Shown here: piece after piece, positions 1 to 13,030 of the stretch | How positions within the stretch are numbered: the first letter of the stretch is position 1 | Layout: the number at the start of each line of letters is the position of its first letter | Assembly (NCBI GenBank): GCA_024529925.1 | Contig: JAFEUB010001191.1 | Coordinates: forward strand, 124,001-188,000 | DNA length: 64,000 nucleotides | Reading direction: 5' to 3' | From: Ophthalmolycus amberensis | Lineage: Eukaryota; Chordata; Actinopteri; Perciformes; Zoarcidae | Position numbers and translations under genes: made by a program | Notes under the pieces: generated by a model | Database searches by the model: none | Told to the model about the DNA's origin: nothing | The model's input: only the letters and a program-made list of their open reading frames with translations

Positions 1-422
1 GATGTTGATGTAAGGCACTGTGTGACCACTGTTAAAAAAACATGCTGTAACAATCAAATATACTTACTTCGTTACATGTTTAATCTTTATGTTATTATAG
101 CACCTTTTCACTATTCTGATGACAAACGTTTTTATTTTTGTAAAAAAAAAAAAGACAATCTTGGAGACGATACCAGCTGTTTCATTTATTTTTTTTCACA
201 TCCGGACAACAAAGATTGATTGGTTTTCTCTCAAACTATCCTCATAAGTCTGGCACCAGATTCCACTGCTATGAATATATTGTTTCCATTCAGATATTGC
301 TGATTTAATGAGTCGTTGTTATTTATCTTTGACATTCTACAGACACTACAGTACAATACAGTAGAGAATTATGCACTGCTGAGTTATGCACTCATGCTGT
401 ACTCACTGCTGTGCATCTAACA

Positions 423-448
423 CAAACACACACACACACACACACACA
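423..448. repeat. (CA)n microsatellite
   Basis: Near-uninterrupted CA dinucleotide run inside tll1 intron 1, likely length-polymorphic. Confidence 0.9.
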
Positions 449-3400
449 TCTCGCTAAGCTCCTCATTAAGCAAATATAAGGTCACACTGTCGGGGGCCTA
501 AGATGTGTGCGTGCACATGTGCATGTGTGATATTATTATACTGCATATAACTGACTGTGAACGTACTGTGATATTAAAAAGAGATTATCTCGGCCCTGTT
601 TGAGGATTTTCTCTAAAACTAATTGTTGTACAAGCTGCTTGATCCACATTAACCCGTTGTGTTGAAAGTGTGACAAGGTTACGAAAGTGCCCAAAAACTG
701 TACAGCACCTGAAAGAAAATACAACATACTACCCAGCTGTGTCGGCCATTAAAATGATACTCCCAAAACCTCACAACCCTTTCCTGTAGCATGTATGTAT
801 GGGCATTTTTGTGACTCAATCCTTACACTTGCTGAGTAGAGCTGAAACTATTCATCGATCGATCGGCATTCAACAGAAAATGAATTGCCAACTATTCTGC
901 CAACCAATTCATGTTTAAAGTTGTTTTGAACTGTTGGTTGGACAAAACAAGACATTAAACTGAGGTTTTACAATATTTTTGGTCATTTCCTAGATTAAGT
1001 GAAAAAAGAATTGACTGCCTGTCCAAGCTCAGTCATTGGCTCACCTGACATCTGCTAAAACTCATTCTCATTGACCGGACTGACTACTGAGGACGTCACT
1101 TAAACAAGCACTTCCTCTGTAAACCAAATATTAGACTCATTCACGTTTGTTTATCTTCACTATGTGCATGACACTAAATGTGTCTTTGTTTTGATTGCAG
1201 GATTGTCATGCTTTGGCAAAATTGTTTGAAACTTATTGAGATTACAAATAGACAGTAGAGAGAAATGGATAACGCAACCCTAACATCGGACCGAAACGTG
1301 ACTTTACAATTCTGCAAAACCTTTTCAAGTTTTTAAAGTTCTCCTAAACCATCCAACAAAACTGCATGGAAAATACTAAACTGTGTTTAAGACATGGTTA
1401 GGGTTCGGGAGAGACTCCGGTGTCTTGCATGAAAGTCAGGTCCACTAACCCAACCCTACACACCCTTACTTTACGCCTCTCTACATATCGGGCACACTAC
1501 TTCCTGCATCTGCATTGAACTCGTCCAATGTGTACATTATTACTGCACCTATACCGAGCCGGATTATGCTAGATTGCAAATTGTAGTTTTGTGAGTATTT
1601 AAAATGGAATAACAATGTGCCACTTGTTTCGCCACACATGTACGGTGTTGCAATGTGATGAGATGCTGAAGTGGAGTCTGTAATGTCATCAGTCAGAAAT
1701 GTGCTTTTTAGTGAAAAAAACTGAAAAATGTAGAAGCTCAGGCCAAGTATAAAAAGTTCAAACCCCCCCCCCCTCCTGCAAGTATGTGTGTTATGAGAGC
1801 GAGATAAACCAGATAATCTTGACCTCTGTGACATCAAATGAAATTATCATGAAGAAAACAGCGTAGTGTTTATGTGTGTCTCTGTGTGTGATCACGTAGG
1901 ACTGAAGGAGAATATGTAGTTATTTCATTACAAATTTTCCGATTTGTCAGCAACTCAGGCAAGCTAAGATGTGAGTTTGACCACCAATTATCTTTCACAT
2001 ATATGTCTAATGTGCATCTGCAGAGTTAATGATATTAAATATGTAACGTCAGTTCAACCCTGAAACAAACACTGACACACACATACAGACAAACACAGTC
2101 CCAGGCGCTGACAAAGAGCCAATCATACACCTCTACACCAACACATCACTGTGTTTACCTCCAGCACAGTGTGTGTGTATGTGTCTATTGGGGATGGGTA
2201 TTTCAAGCAAAAATACTATTCAATAATCACTGGTAACGGTTTGATCATTAAGACAAATAGTCACATAAACTATTCAATTTCTTTATATTATTTCGACAAG
2301 GTGCAAATCCTAACCCATCCCTTGTGTGCATGTCTGCCTACAGTTCAGCATCGGCAAAGTTTCTTCACGCATGAAGATAAAAAAGGTGGCAGGGCAGTGA
2401 GGCGAACAACAGGACATATGAAACAACCCGGAAACAAAGCGCAGACTGATCATTGACAAATCCAATTAACAGGGAAACACTGTCAGGCTGCCTTCAGTTG
2501 CCGTGGACAAATGTTTTTATTTCTGAAAAACAACTTACCATGAATGCAACTGTGTGCTGTTGTATGAAAGTGCACGAGACCAAAAGCATTGCAGCGGAGA
2601 GCGCACCAAAATATCATCCTGAAGTCACAGTAGAATTAAAATAACTTGAGTAAAAATCAAAATAAAGGTATGAAATTATTATTTTTAAAAACAAAGCAAT
2701 GTACTGTAGCTTAATTTATTTTCAGTAAAATGAACATCTGCGACTTTAAAAGAGCACACACTTAAAGAGCAGTCCACATAAACTGAAGGTGAAAACAAGC
2801 AAAGACATGTTTGGTATGAGACAAAATAACATAATATCATATGACAAACACACACAGAGACAGCATGGTGTAACCTCCTAATCACATTACTGTGACACTG
2901 AGATTCTTCTCCAGCAGGTCATGGGTTTGGCCAGACATTGTGACGGGTCAGGGTGTCCTGGGTCTGCACCCAGGGAGCCGGCAGACAGCAGGCGTTTACA
3001 TGAACAAAGATCAATTGAAAGATATATATATAACACAGAACAATGTTATTTTTCGTGAGGATGGTGGATAGTCCCGCTCTCTGTATGTCTCGTACATCAA
3101 GTGTGACTGCATACCTTCACTCATTGGAGGACTAATCTCTTTGAGGTGTGACGTAACATTGATTTCAGTTGAATTGCTAAGTAATGAGTTTTGTAAACAG
3201 ATTACAATGACTAAATCAAGTTAAGGCATGAAATCAGACACAGCTGGCTAATATTCGAGAAGTCTTTGTTAAAAAAGCGATGTGGAAAGGGTCCATTGTC
3301 GGGGTGAACCTACAGAGAGTCATCACCCAAATCTGCATCTTGATCAGCTTTACGGAGCTTCGTAGCGAACTGCAGCTCATTGTTTAGCGGTAAGGCCTAC

Positions 3401-3960
3401 AACTTTACTGTTTCAGTTCCCTGTAAACGCTCTCAGTGGCAATATTTTCAACTTTCTTCGTTGATAGAGACAAAAAACAGCTAAAAGAGTGTGAATATTG
3501 GCCTTATAAATAAATACTGATTGTTTATGGGGCTGAAACTCAAGTAATGGATTATCGTAAATCATTGACTCCCCCCTCCGTCCATACCACTGCCGGTTTT
3601 GCGGTGTCACTAATCAACTGTGCGTAGATTGAATTGAACAACGAATCCTTGTTGTAAGGTCAGCTATAAACGTTAGCTGTTCACAGCCGGTGGGCAGCAC
3701 AGTCCTGCTTGGCTAAATAACGGACCAACTAACTTTAATGGAGGTTGCATTAAGTTACATTATGATGCGTTCAAGCTACGTTATGTGGCTACCATTGCTC
3801 CTAGCTACTGAGTAGAAATAATATGGATGTGTTTGTTTAAAATGATACTTTATTAGTGGCATAAAACTAGCCACTGTTTGGTTGTTGTGCATCAAGTGTA
3901 TTTGTGAAGACGTTCTGTCATCCAGGTCATGGTAGCTTATACATTGAAGTGGAAGGTCAA

Positions 3961-4010
3961 GGGCAACTGGACTGATGAAACATCTTGAAGAACCCAAAGT
4001 CCAGTTGCCC
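3961..4010. repeat. inverted repeat with 12-bp perfect arms
   Basis: GGGCAACTGGAC at 3961-3972 is answered by its exact reverse complement GTCCAGTTGCCC at 3999-4010, with a 26-bp spacer. The arms probably extend with mismatches on both sides. It looks like the remnant of a palindromic interspersed repeat common in fish DNA; I cannot name the family. Confidence 0.6.
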
Positions 4011-4809
4011 TGGACTTAGAACTTCTAAATGACTGACCGTGCAGTACTGTCTTTGCACACAGTAAGGCTTGTTTCTGGCAAAAAATATCCACCTAGCGGA
4101 CCTAGAGGGTGTAGCTGTGCATCATGTGATGCTAGGGGGCTGCAACTGTGACCGCAGCTGGGTTCCTACAATATTAGGGACATCTGAAAAAAAAGGCAAG
4201 GCGGCTTTTCCTCAACCAACAACGGGGTGTATGCGAATGACTTTGCTGCTATAAATACCATCAGGAAAAGCTAGGTGACATAAAAGCATTTAATAATTGA
4301 GCAACGTGTGGCAGGTGGGCTGAGTGATGGCGGTGCTGACTCATGGCTCAAGAACAATAACGCTCCAAAACAAACAGTCGGCTCTCAGCGCGGCCGCAGA
4401 GTTTATGCTGAGCTGGGGATCCTGAAGAAGACTTCGGAAGCTCAGTGGCATGAGCACTCTGCTCGGGAAAATCCTGTTTAATATAATATGAGTGAGAACG
4501 CTCGTCCGCTCGTTCACACACACACACTCACACACACACAACGCAGCCTCAGTGTCAAACACACACATACACACATTGCTCTAGCTTCCTTCCTACTGAG
4601 AAATGGGGGAAGGGGTGAACAGTAGCTGCAGCTCACTGTCACGACATGGTGGGCTTCACTCTCGGACTAAAAAACTCAAAAGCACACATACAGTTCCCAT
4701 TGGCATGGGCACACACACACACTCTGTTTAAGATACACCTGATGCACTGATATAATACAAGAGCAGGATCCAAGAACTTTGTGGCTTCCTGGCCAAAGTG
4801 GCTGGCAGA

Positions 4810-5020
4810 TTACATTACAGTCATTTAGCAGACGCTTTTATCCAAAGCGACTTACAATTCGGATTCCATCACATTCATACCGTAGGCACAGCTACGGGAG
4901 CAATTTTTAGGGTTAAGTGTCTTGCTCAAGGACACATCGACATGCGACTAGTGGAGCCGGAGCCGGGGATCGAACAGCCGATCCTCTGATTGAAGGAAGG
5001 CCACTTAGCCACAGTCGCTG
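4810..5020 (+). mobile_element. teleost SINE-like interspersed repeat
   Basis: The segment contains wording I recognise as a very abundant teleost repeat: CATTTAGCAGACGCTTTTAT near 4833, CCAAAGCGACTTACAA, then TGTCTTGCTCAAGGACAC, GGGGATCGAAC and a closing CCACTTAGCCACAGTCGC. I recall the consensus but not its database name. No poly-A tail or target duplication is obvious. It lies in tll1 intron 1. Confidence 0.6.
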
Positions 5021-7434
5021 CAAATAAACTTACAGACCTAAATGTCACCTGAATCCAGAAAAAGACCGAAATGCAGAAGTTGCTGGTTTCACTTGACGGG
5101 ATTGCCGCTGCGTGTTTAAGTGATTTCGGTGATGTGCTTAAATCATGATTGCAGGATTTTTCTCGATACCCCCTTTGACCACTATGTGGGTTACCATGGC
5201 AGAGTGGTGCTGTCAGGTATTTATTTCACTTGTTGAATCCACAGGAAGTTAAAACAATGCAGAAGAGATATTCATGTCTTGTTATGTTACCAGTGACTGA
5301 ACCTCTGAGCTGATATTCATCTGTTTAAGTTCGTTCCTGACATTTAATCAGCTGTTTCTCAGCCGTGGAACCGAAACAGTAACAACAGAATGTGAATCCG
5401 TGTGTTTTCATGTTTATTTCGGCAATGTGTTTACTACCTCTGCGTATGAGGACTGGTATCCACGCATTTGCTCAGCGGCTAATAAACTACTGTATACAAC
5501 TATAAAAAAAGAAATCCCATACTTGTGTTTAGGGGAATTCCCAAGTGACGTCATGCATAATATTAAGGTAGGCTGGCTAAATGCAGTGTGTTTTTATATT
5601 TATATTTGTCGGACTCATTGAAAGCTTGTGTTCATGTAACTGGCAGTGAGAGCAAACAGACACAGATCCACTCTTGGTCGCTTGGACGACGACAAAGATA
5701 TGTTCATGCACGTTGAAAAGGATTCACAATTCACAATTAACCTGAAGATGTAAGACTTCACTTCCTGAATGCACAAAGACAAGAGAAAAGAACAGAGGGT
5801 CTGGAGAAAAGTCCCAGAAAGACCTGGAGTTCCTGGTAAGTTTTGAGATCAGTGAGAGTCTGAGCTGGACCAGAGGTTTTCATGGGTCTGCATAGCAGGT
5901 ACCCGATCCAGACCCTACAAAAGGTTGAAGCGACGTTAACTATCTGAACAACAGAATGAGCTTCAGCCGTCGTGAACCACTTCATGTACTGTAGAGAGCA
6001 GGGTGGAGATCTTCCCTCAAGTGGAAGGTCCTGCTTCACGCTCCACATGGAAACTGTGACGTAACTATTCATGTTACTTAAGTGCTCATAAACTCGACTT
6101 TAAATCACCGTCAACTCTTTTACCCGACGCTGCCCTCTGATCCCTGTGTGGAGACGAAAAAAAGAAAGAACTCCTCACTCCAGGATTTGGGGAAATTTTG
6201 TTGCAGTCAAGCTGCATCTTTGCTGTTTCTTCTAAACAGAATGGCTCAGATTGTGCACAATGAAGAGAGCAAAACCACTGTTCTCCATTTTTTTAATTTT
6301 CTTAGAAATCATAATGCTATTTTTGGAGGTTTTATTTTGTTTTGTTTACACTCTGTTGCAGAGTGAACTCTTATTGTAATTCCTGTACTGTAACATCTGA
6401 GTTCAGAGATGTACATCCATGAGAAAATGTACATCATGTATTGTACTATACTGTTGCACACTCCTGTGATACACCTAAATGCTATTGTATTTGAAGAACA
6501 GGCAGTTGGTCTCTTGGGTCACTCCTGAAGAAATGACCCACAGCTTCACTCCGACATCGTGGTTTGTTTAGCTTTCACTCCGTTTGTGTGAGCATTTTAT
6601 GAGAGCAGTGATTTGGAAGGAAGCATGAATGACTCTTGAGTGAGCGTAGGAGCTTGTGCACGTCCGTACGAGTGTGTGTGTGCATGCGCGTGTGTGTGTC
6701 ATCTCCAGCTGAGTAGCAGGATGCAGACAACCAGGAAGAGATAAGCGCGGGTGAATGGAGGGAGCTCTGCGTGTGTGTGTATCGAGTGTGTGCGTCTGTG
6801 TGCATGTGTGTTCGCGTAGGGAAATCACTTCACAAAGGCCTGGAAGTGTGTGTTCTCCTGTCTACCAGCGCGGGACTCGGAGGAGATAAGCAGACAGCCA
6901 AATATTCCCCCTTGTGTTTTCCCAGCAAAAACAGGAGGCGGAATACCAACCACTCAGACCGATGCCACAGGGTCAGAACTGGAATGAGCCGCGCTTCCAC
7001 TTCTTACAAGCTGCACACACAGAAACACGCAGCCACCAACTCTTCACACACTGACAACAAAATGGGTCCACTCTCGGGGTGCAACCAACAATTGTCTTAT
7101 GTGCACGCGCATGTGTCGACTCCGCCTGGTGCTCACATTGTATGTGTATATCTGTGTATTAGGGATGTTCCGAACGACTTAATTCCCTGTTTAAGCGGTA
7201 GTTCAAACTTAGTCTAGTCGACAAGTCTAAAAGTAAGAAAACACTCAGAAACAGTCAAAATTGAGCACAACGTAATCTATGAGGTTAAAGATTGTCCAAA
7301 AAATTTGATTTGAAATCGGTAGTCGTATTTTCCAATAACCAAAACGTATTTGAACTGTTGCGCATATATGTGAGCATCCATTGTTCCATGGAAATTAAGA
7401 AAACTCAATCTGCGGATAGGGACCCTGTGATTTG

Positions 7435-9436
7435 TCCGAAAGCTACATCATGGACCTTGAGGTGAGATTATTTTGTCAAACGGTTATTTTTCTGTCAGTC
7501 AGCTAACCGAGTAACCTACTTACTATTTCAGCACTGACGATGATATGCAATTAAATTTGAAGATTGTCGTGATATAAGAGAACATATGAGGAGGATGAAG
7601 GTGAATGAAGATGCTGAATGTTTGGTAAACGAAAATTTGAGATGTCACGGATGCATAAAAAGTTAATGTAAGGATGCAAACGGATGAAGATTTGATCTCG
7701 TTGGTGTTAATTGCCATGCAGACATAACCACTTGATTTGAAAATATTTCAGCAAAAAAAGCAAAACATTGACGGCTATCCTGAGGTGTATGACTGGTGAT
7801 TATTGTACAGAAAGGTATGAAAGTTAAGAGTGCTTGAATAAAAGTTTTGAAATTTGACACACATACCGAAAACGTCCATACTGTCCCTTGATTATTTGTA
7901 GAAACAAGGACTTCCCTCCAGCAGAATCAAGCGAGTTCGATGTTTGTAAATGTGATGCTCCCAGACAGGGACCTTTTCCGCACGTTCACCCTTTAACCTC
8001 TCTTTCCCAGAATTATTGGTTGATCTATACTGTCATATATCTAATGAAGGCAAAAAAAATGCCTTCAAAATGCACACATGATTATATAGGAAGAAACAGG
8101 TATCAGTTGAGGTTTACAGGGGAAACGGGATACTCGTGTGTGCGATTGCTGTGAGAAATTTAAGTGTATAAGTATGAATACATTCTTTATGTTCACTGAT
8201 ATTTCCAGCAAATAAAAGCATTGCCTGTGTTTTCTCACTCAGTTATTTTAACCTACAAGAGTCGCTCAGTTACTCAAACATATGAAGACTGACTGTCTCC
8301 CTGTAACCTGCCGGGCTTCAATCCAAACACTAACACACGGCCAGGTCTCAGCATAACTAAAAACCACAAAGTCATGGGATTGCAGTATCAACATTAAATC
8401 ACCCACAGAGAGAACAGTGTAACATGCACATGAAAAGCACATAGACACACACACACACACACACACACAGTGGCAAGTGTCCAGGGTTGTCAGGTTTGTG
8501 TATTTGGTTTGTGAGGAATGTGTGTTTGTCAGCGTGTGGACACTCAGTGTTCTGGGTGGAGTCCATATCGGTCCAATGTGTCATCACAGACAACATTAAG
8601 GCCTCAAAGGTGCCATTAAAACACATTTGAACATATTTGTGTGGACAAACACATCTGCGTATACACACACAGTCAGACAGGTGTAACCAAAGCAAACATC
8701 TAGAAAAAGAACAACACGGCAACATCTCTCAGGTATCTTCCGATTCCTCCACCTGCTCCGTAGGAATGATCCGTATACTGTAGAGTTAACATGCAACAAT
8801 AATCCTTACTAGTCAATCCTTACTGAGCTTTGCTACATGGTCTGGACAAAGAGCAGTGAACAGAGTGTTCTTCATGTTAAAAGATAACTGACACACGTCC
8901 GTACACCGAAACACAAGAACATAAAGTGCAAGATTAAGACAGATTTAGGACTGGCAATTGAGCCTTGACTTGCTTGTTGAGGTTTTAGTCTTGTTTACTT
9001 ATTTTTGACAATATATCTCCCTACATCTGGAAAGTTGTATGACTGCTTACGTGGATTGTAGCATATTTTGTGAAATAGGGAAACAAATGTAACTATAAAT
9101 GCAAAGAAATAAATACAAATGCAAGGAACTTATCTATGATATTGGAAAAAAGTACCTTGCCAGCATCATTACTGAAACTCAGGTAGCATATTCAATACAC
9201 AATTTTAAATCATGAATACCACAATAGGTAGATGGGCTAGACACCAACAAATACTACACGTATATATTGTAAAAGAAAGAAGGAAGGAAAGACAGAGAGC
9301 TTAGTTTAAAACTGGGATTGCACGAAAGCTTAATATCCATTTCACATGGGTGGAGCACATATAGATACCAGGCATGACACCTATTAACTTGCATTTTTAA
9401 TGTATACACCTTGCATTAAATCACGGACAATAATTG
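7435..9436 (+). repeat. segmental duplication, tll1-side copy, part 1
   Basis: Matches 57609-59617 in the same orientation with scattered substitutions and small indels, including a different (CA)n length near 8450 versus 58625. Similarity starts at GTCCGAAAGCTACATC and stops at CACGGACAATAATT. It contains no recognisable gene, only intron 1 sequence. Confidence 0.95.
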
Positions 9437-10172
9437 GTTGACACAATTTAAAAAGGAGTGTATGATCAATTTGTATCCGTGCTCTTTCTTTCATTATATA
9501 CACACATCTACTGCCTATTTTATGAGACCAAACATGGTTTCACTGTTGTTCCACATGCAGCAGCTCCAAGACCGTCATTAAAGGTCCAACAAAAATTGTG
9601 TGTGCGTGTGCGTGTGTGTGCGTGCGCGTGGGTGTGCGTGCCGTTGTGTGAAAAGGAGAGAGAGAGCCTGCATCAGCGCAGGCATTTTGGTACAGTTGAG
9701 TCCAGCTGTTTCTCATCTTCCTTGATGGTTGATGTAACGTCTGGATGCACGCGCAAACACACACAGCGGTGTACTTGGTGCACATGCACAGATTGTATCA
9801 ACAACATTTCGGGCACAATAGGAACCCAAATTCTGCCTACACGTAATGCACGCGCCGAATGTGTGCGCGTCTATTTCAGGAGGACACCGGCTTAGCAGGA
9901 CCGTCGCCGACCTGCACGTGGCACCACCGAGTGATCATAACGATAAACGTGGTTTTAACGTGGGTAAAACGTGGGTAAAACGGGGCATCTGGACCAGTGT
10001 GCACACACACACACATGCAAACACACACACGCTGTCATTTCTCATACACACATACACGTCCCACCTCAGAGCGAGCGCGCTAGAGCGGTTGGATCAACGC
10101 AACCAGACGCGTAAAATGCCTTATTTTCACCGTTATGATTACAAACTAAAACTGAGTAAATACAGGACTCAC

Positions 10173-10353
10173 CAGCTTTGCACGGGTCTTTGTAGTCAAT
10201 GGTCTCCGCTCGCTCCTCCTCATAGTAATCATAGTCTGGCTCCTCGTAGTCGAAACAGTTACAAATAGTCACTTTGCCCCAGAAAGTCAAGCCGGCAAGC
10301 ACCAGCGTGATCCAGCGCATCTTAGCGGCCAGTGCCGAGGGCACTCGGTCCAT
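10173..10353 (-). CDS. tll1: tolloid-like 1 (Tll1), first coding exon
   Basis: Tolloid-like 1 is a secreted BMP1/tolloid-family astacin metalloprotease that processes procollagens and chordin. This exon encodes only the N-terminus: a basic start, a hydrophobic signal segment (WITLVLAGLTFWGKVTIC), an acidic tyrosine-rich stretch (FDYEEPDYDYYEEE) and then ETIDYKDPCKA. That last motif is the start of the tolloid prodomain and matches human TLL1 (ETIDYKDPCKAA). The exon ends AAAGCTG followed by donor GTGAGT at 10172-10167, phase 1, inside an alanine codon as expected. Two in-frame ATGs are possible, at 10353 and 10320; the latter has the better Kozak context (A at -3). A third ATG at 10425 is less likely. 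The protease, CUB and EGF exons lie beyond the left edge. Upstream cpe in the same orientation supports the orthology. Confidence 0.9.
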
Positions 10354-10700
10354 CTGAGGACTGAAATAAACGAACAAAAGGCCTCTCTGCTCGTCTCCTC
10401 TGTTCTTATGAGATGGTCTATCCACTCTCCAAAGAAAGCATTGGCGGCAGGAATTTTAACGGATCATTGCGAAGACCGCGCTCCTCGAAGACAGTCTGGT
10501 TGCGGATACTGCAAGTTAATCTTCCCGGCTGTCCTCCATGGTAAAAGTACACTGAGTTGTCCGTCTGTCCGTCCGTCCCGGTGGCTGTCAGTCAGCAAAG
10601 TGTTCGCTGAGGCGCTCCGCTGTCCTCCGCTGTAGCTTCACAGGTGAGGCTGCTGCGGGGGAAAAAGAAACAAGAGAAAGACGCGATGAGTGGATCTGGA
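10354..10700 (-). promoter_or_regulatory. probable tll1 5' UTR and proximal promoter
   Basis: Sequence immediately upstream of the tll1 start is richer in CpG than the intron, for example GACCGCGCTCCTCG and GAGGCGCTCCGC, and has no long frame of its own. No TATA box is clear. On the minus strand CCCCGCAG near 10657 resembles a splice acceptor, so the 5' UTR could be spliced to an upstream exon. Start site unknown. Confidence 0.4.
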
Positions 10701-10817
10701 CTATATGATCTCTGAGCGCAAAGACGCACGGCTGTGTGTCTGCTGCTCACGAGAAACATCCGCCTCGTATATTTCCAACCAGCACTGACTGTCTCATACT
10801 CTCTCGCGTAGTTCAAT

Positions 10818-10853
10818 CCCCCCCCCCTCTCCCTCTCCCTCTCCCTCTCCCTA
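10818..10853. repeat. poly-C plus (CTCTCC)n low-complexity tract
   Basis: About ten C followed by several CTCTCC/CCCTCT units, just upstream of the tll1 5' flank. A similar short CTCTCCC tract recurs near 11010. From 10854 to 12138 I recognise no gene or repeat family. Confidence 0.8.
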
Positions 10854-12138
10854 GTCAGCGCACCGCCTACACGCAAACACACACACGGACACACACACCG
10901 CCAAAATACCTGCACTGTTCCACCCAAGTGGTGCAGAACCTAAACTTTCTTTGTACCTTTTGTCTCTTTTCACTGAGCATTTGATGCCGTTTTCATGTGC
11001 AAAGACTCTCTCCCTCTCCCTCTCACTGAGCAGAAACGCCGCATACATTAGGATAACCCACTGTAATAAATAAACTTCAGGAGCTGCATCCCTTATCACA
11101 GCGGGGTGACAGCGGAGGAAACGCGCACTGATCTTCACAGCTTATTGGACCCTTACTCACACCGATCCGTAAAATAGGCTCCAGAGAATTTACAGTAAAA
11201 ACCGGTAGCAGTAAAAGTAACAAGGTGGTTACAAATTGGTCTGTCGGTTTTAGTGTCCATCAGCCCTTATACCCTGTTCATAATGGGTGTTATCTGGTGA
11301 TTTGGAGGCAGGTGCCAAGTAGGTGACAACCAAACCATAAATGCCCAGAGGCAACAAACTAGGTCGCCTTTATGACTGTCATTATACTTCCTCTTGTGTC
11401 CTCCTTTTCTGTCCTTGAAAGAGAGAAATGGAACAAGATCAAAGGTTATATTAAATGCAATTATTGCAATAATTAGGTCTTGTGCGTAAAAAGACGTGCA
11501 CCTTGAACACGGGAGGTATATATACTGGCTTCCCTGTACAATAGCATGACATAAACAGAGTAAGTCGGTCAAGAAATAGAGCCTAACATCCGCTTCGACA
11601 TTCAGAGGGTGATCAAACACAAATTACTTTAGTGTTTCGCTTCATAATGTGTCCCACTAACTTGGGCGTGAGGGGGAATGTTCTCCAATCACAAAATATA
11701 AACATATTAACTTTAAACCAGCAGTTGTAGACGAGTTTACATTTTATTTCTAATTATTGATTTCGTTCATGTTTTTTTTTTTCTATACATTTGGCAACGT
11801 TAGATTTAACCAGTCTGTCGGTCAACAACAGAAGGTTCGCGATCCTCCACTGCATCACTGGTACCAAGTAGCCGACACTGAATGAACCTCTACTCTGTGG
11901 TGTTTGTGTGTGTGAAGCCAAACCAGCTTTTCCATTTGAGAAAAGAACATTTACCAAAACGTAAACTTGGCGTCTTTTCACAAAAAAAAGATCTTGCACG
12001 GACTGGAAAGTTGTCAACAAATACCCAATGATCTCCCAAGTGCAACCTCCACGCACATGTAGTGCAGACACAAATATAACAGCAGCAGTTGTTGACAATC
12101 AATGCCGCCAGTGAACACCCTGCCGAGATAAATCCTCC

Positions 12139-12530
12139 TGAGACCAGTTCACCCTGCGTCGCCACAGCTTACCTGGTGCGTTTACCTGCCCGGGCCGCGT
12201 CGGTTTGCTGCGGTGTCACGAAGCGACCCATCATGCCTCAAACGCAGGAGTCTAATCTCGGGACTCTCAGGGGGCCTGCGGTGTCACTTGGTACCGGCAG
12301 TTCCGAACGTGCCCGTCTCCCCCCATGTATTACCGGGAGATTACCGGAGCGCTGTCTCTGCTGCTCCCGATTAATCCTGCCCTCGGGGAGAGGTAGCGGC
12401 GCGCTGACGTCACTGTATCAATCCATCCGCAAGCTGTCCACTACACACTACACACGCCCCGAGGCATGGACACAAATCCCCTGGAGGCTGCGCGCACACA
12501 CTCAGACACGCGCGGAGTTTAGTTAGTGTA
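12139..12530. promoter_or_regulatory. CpG island, candidate promoter or noncoding first exon
   Basis: A GC- and CpG-dense block (CGCGTCGG, GTAGCGGCGCGCTGACG, GCGCGCACAC) in AT-rich surroundings. On the minus strand there is a good donor CACCAG|GTAAGC near 12171 and a second, CGGGCAG|GTAAAC, about 20 bases upstream, so this could be a 5' exon for tll1, whose coding exon lies 1.8 kb downstream on that strand. It could equally be a plus-strand promoter. The open frame across it is an expected by-product of high GC and resembles no known protein. Confidence 0.5.
12405..12412. promoter_or_regulatory. CRE palindrome TGACGTCA
   Basis: Perfect CREB/ATF consensus inside the CpG island, preserved in the second copy at 60058-60065. 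The promoter-like context makes it more credible than the isolated matches at 5546 and 18661. Confidence 0.5.
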
Positions 12531-12718
12531 GGTCAACAAACCCCTGATTTATGTCCCGAAGACAGGTGATAAACTTAACCATCAGATTATAAGAGAAAGA
12601 AGTTGATTATCGACCTTTATAACAGGAGGAAGCATCACAAATTCTCATTTTTTTAAAACCTGCAGGTTGTAACTGTTTCCTCAGCATATCTGGGAGTTTG
12701 TTGATGTGAAATTGGCTA

Positions 12719-13030
12719 TGCGTTCCAATACCATTCTACCATACTATTTAGTGTGCAAGAAAAAGATTTTGTAAGTCCCAACACATATGTCAAATATTAC
12801 ATCAGGTCCCATTTTGCAGCATCCAAGCCAGCATGCTTTTCTGGCTAGTCTAACCCACAATCCTTCAGGAAGCAGATATATGAGCAAGAGCATCAGGGTG
12901 TAAGGTATTAGGTTATTAGGAAGTAGTATGTCCGAATCGAATGCATACTACATGCAACTGTACATCCTTTCTAAGGGCAGCTGCAGTACATAATAAAAGT
13001 AAAAATAAAAAGTATGCGATTTCGAACGCA
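12719..13030. mobile_element. MITE-like DNA element with imperfect terminal inverted repeats
   Basis: The left end TGCGTTCCAATACC and the reverse complement of the right end, TGCGTTCGAAATCGC, form imperfect inverted termini of a 312-bp element. Inside, CATACTATTTAGTGTGC and AGTAGTATGTCCGAAT are further related inverted words. There is no coding capacity. Flanks GGCTA and GCTTA are only weakly alike, so the target duplication is unresolved. The second copy lies at 60352-60661. Confidence 0.55.

Larger units (their letters stand above)
1..10172 (-). other. tll1 intron 1 (partial), no other gene recognised
   Basis: Everything left of the tll1 exon 1 splice donor lies in the first intron, which runs off the left edge. 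I see no second tll1 exon and no other coding exon. The stretch is AT-rich, with (CA)n at 423-448, a run of eleven C at 1763-1773, CA/GT-rich patches around 4515-4570, 6670-6810, 8446-8470 and 9600-9640, and a perfect CRE palindrome TGACGTCA at 5546-5553. Open frames here are short and resemble no family I know. The segment 7435-9436 is duplicated elsewhere in the window. Confidence 0.7.

Noticed and set aside
5546..5553. Isolated CRE palindrome in tll1 intron 1 (also at 18661)
   Set aside because: A single 8-bp match in AT-rich intron without promoter context is expected by chance at this scale.
8045..8065. GAAGGCA...TGCCTTC hairpin as a possible terminator or microRNA
   Set aside because: The 7-bp stem with a poly-A loop is too short for a microRNA precursor and there is no gene for it to terminate.
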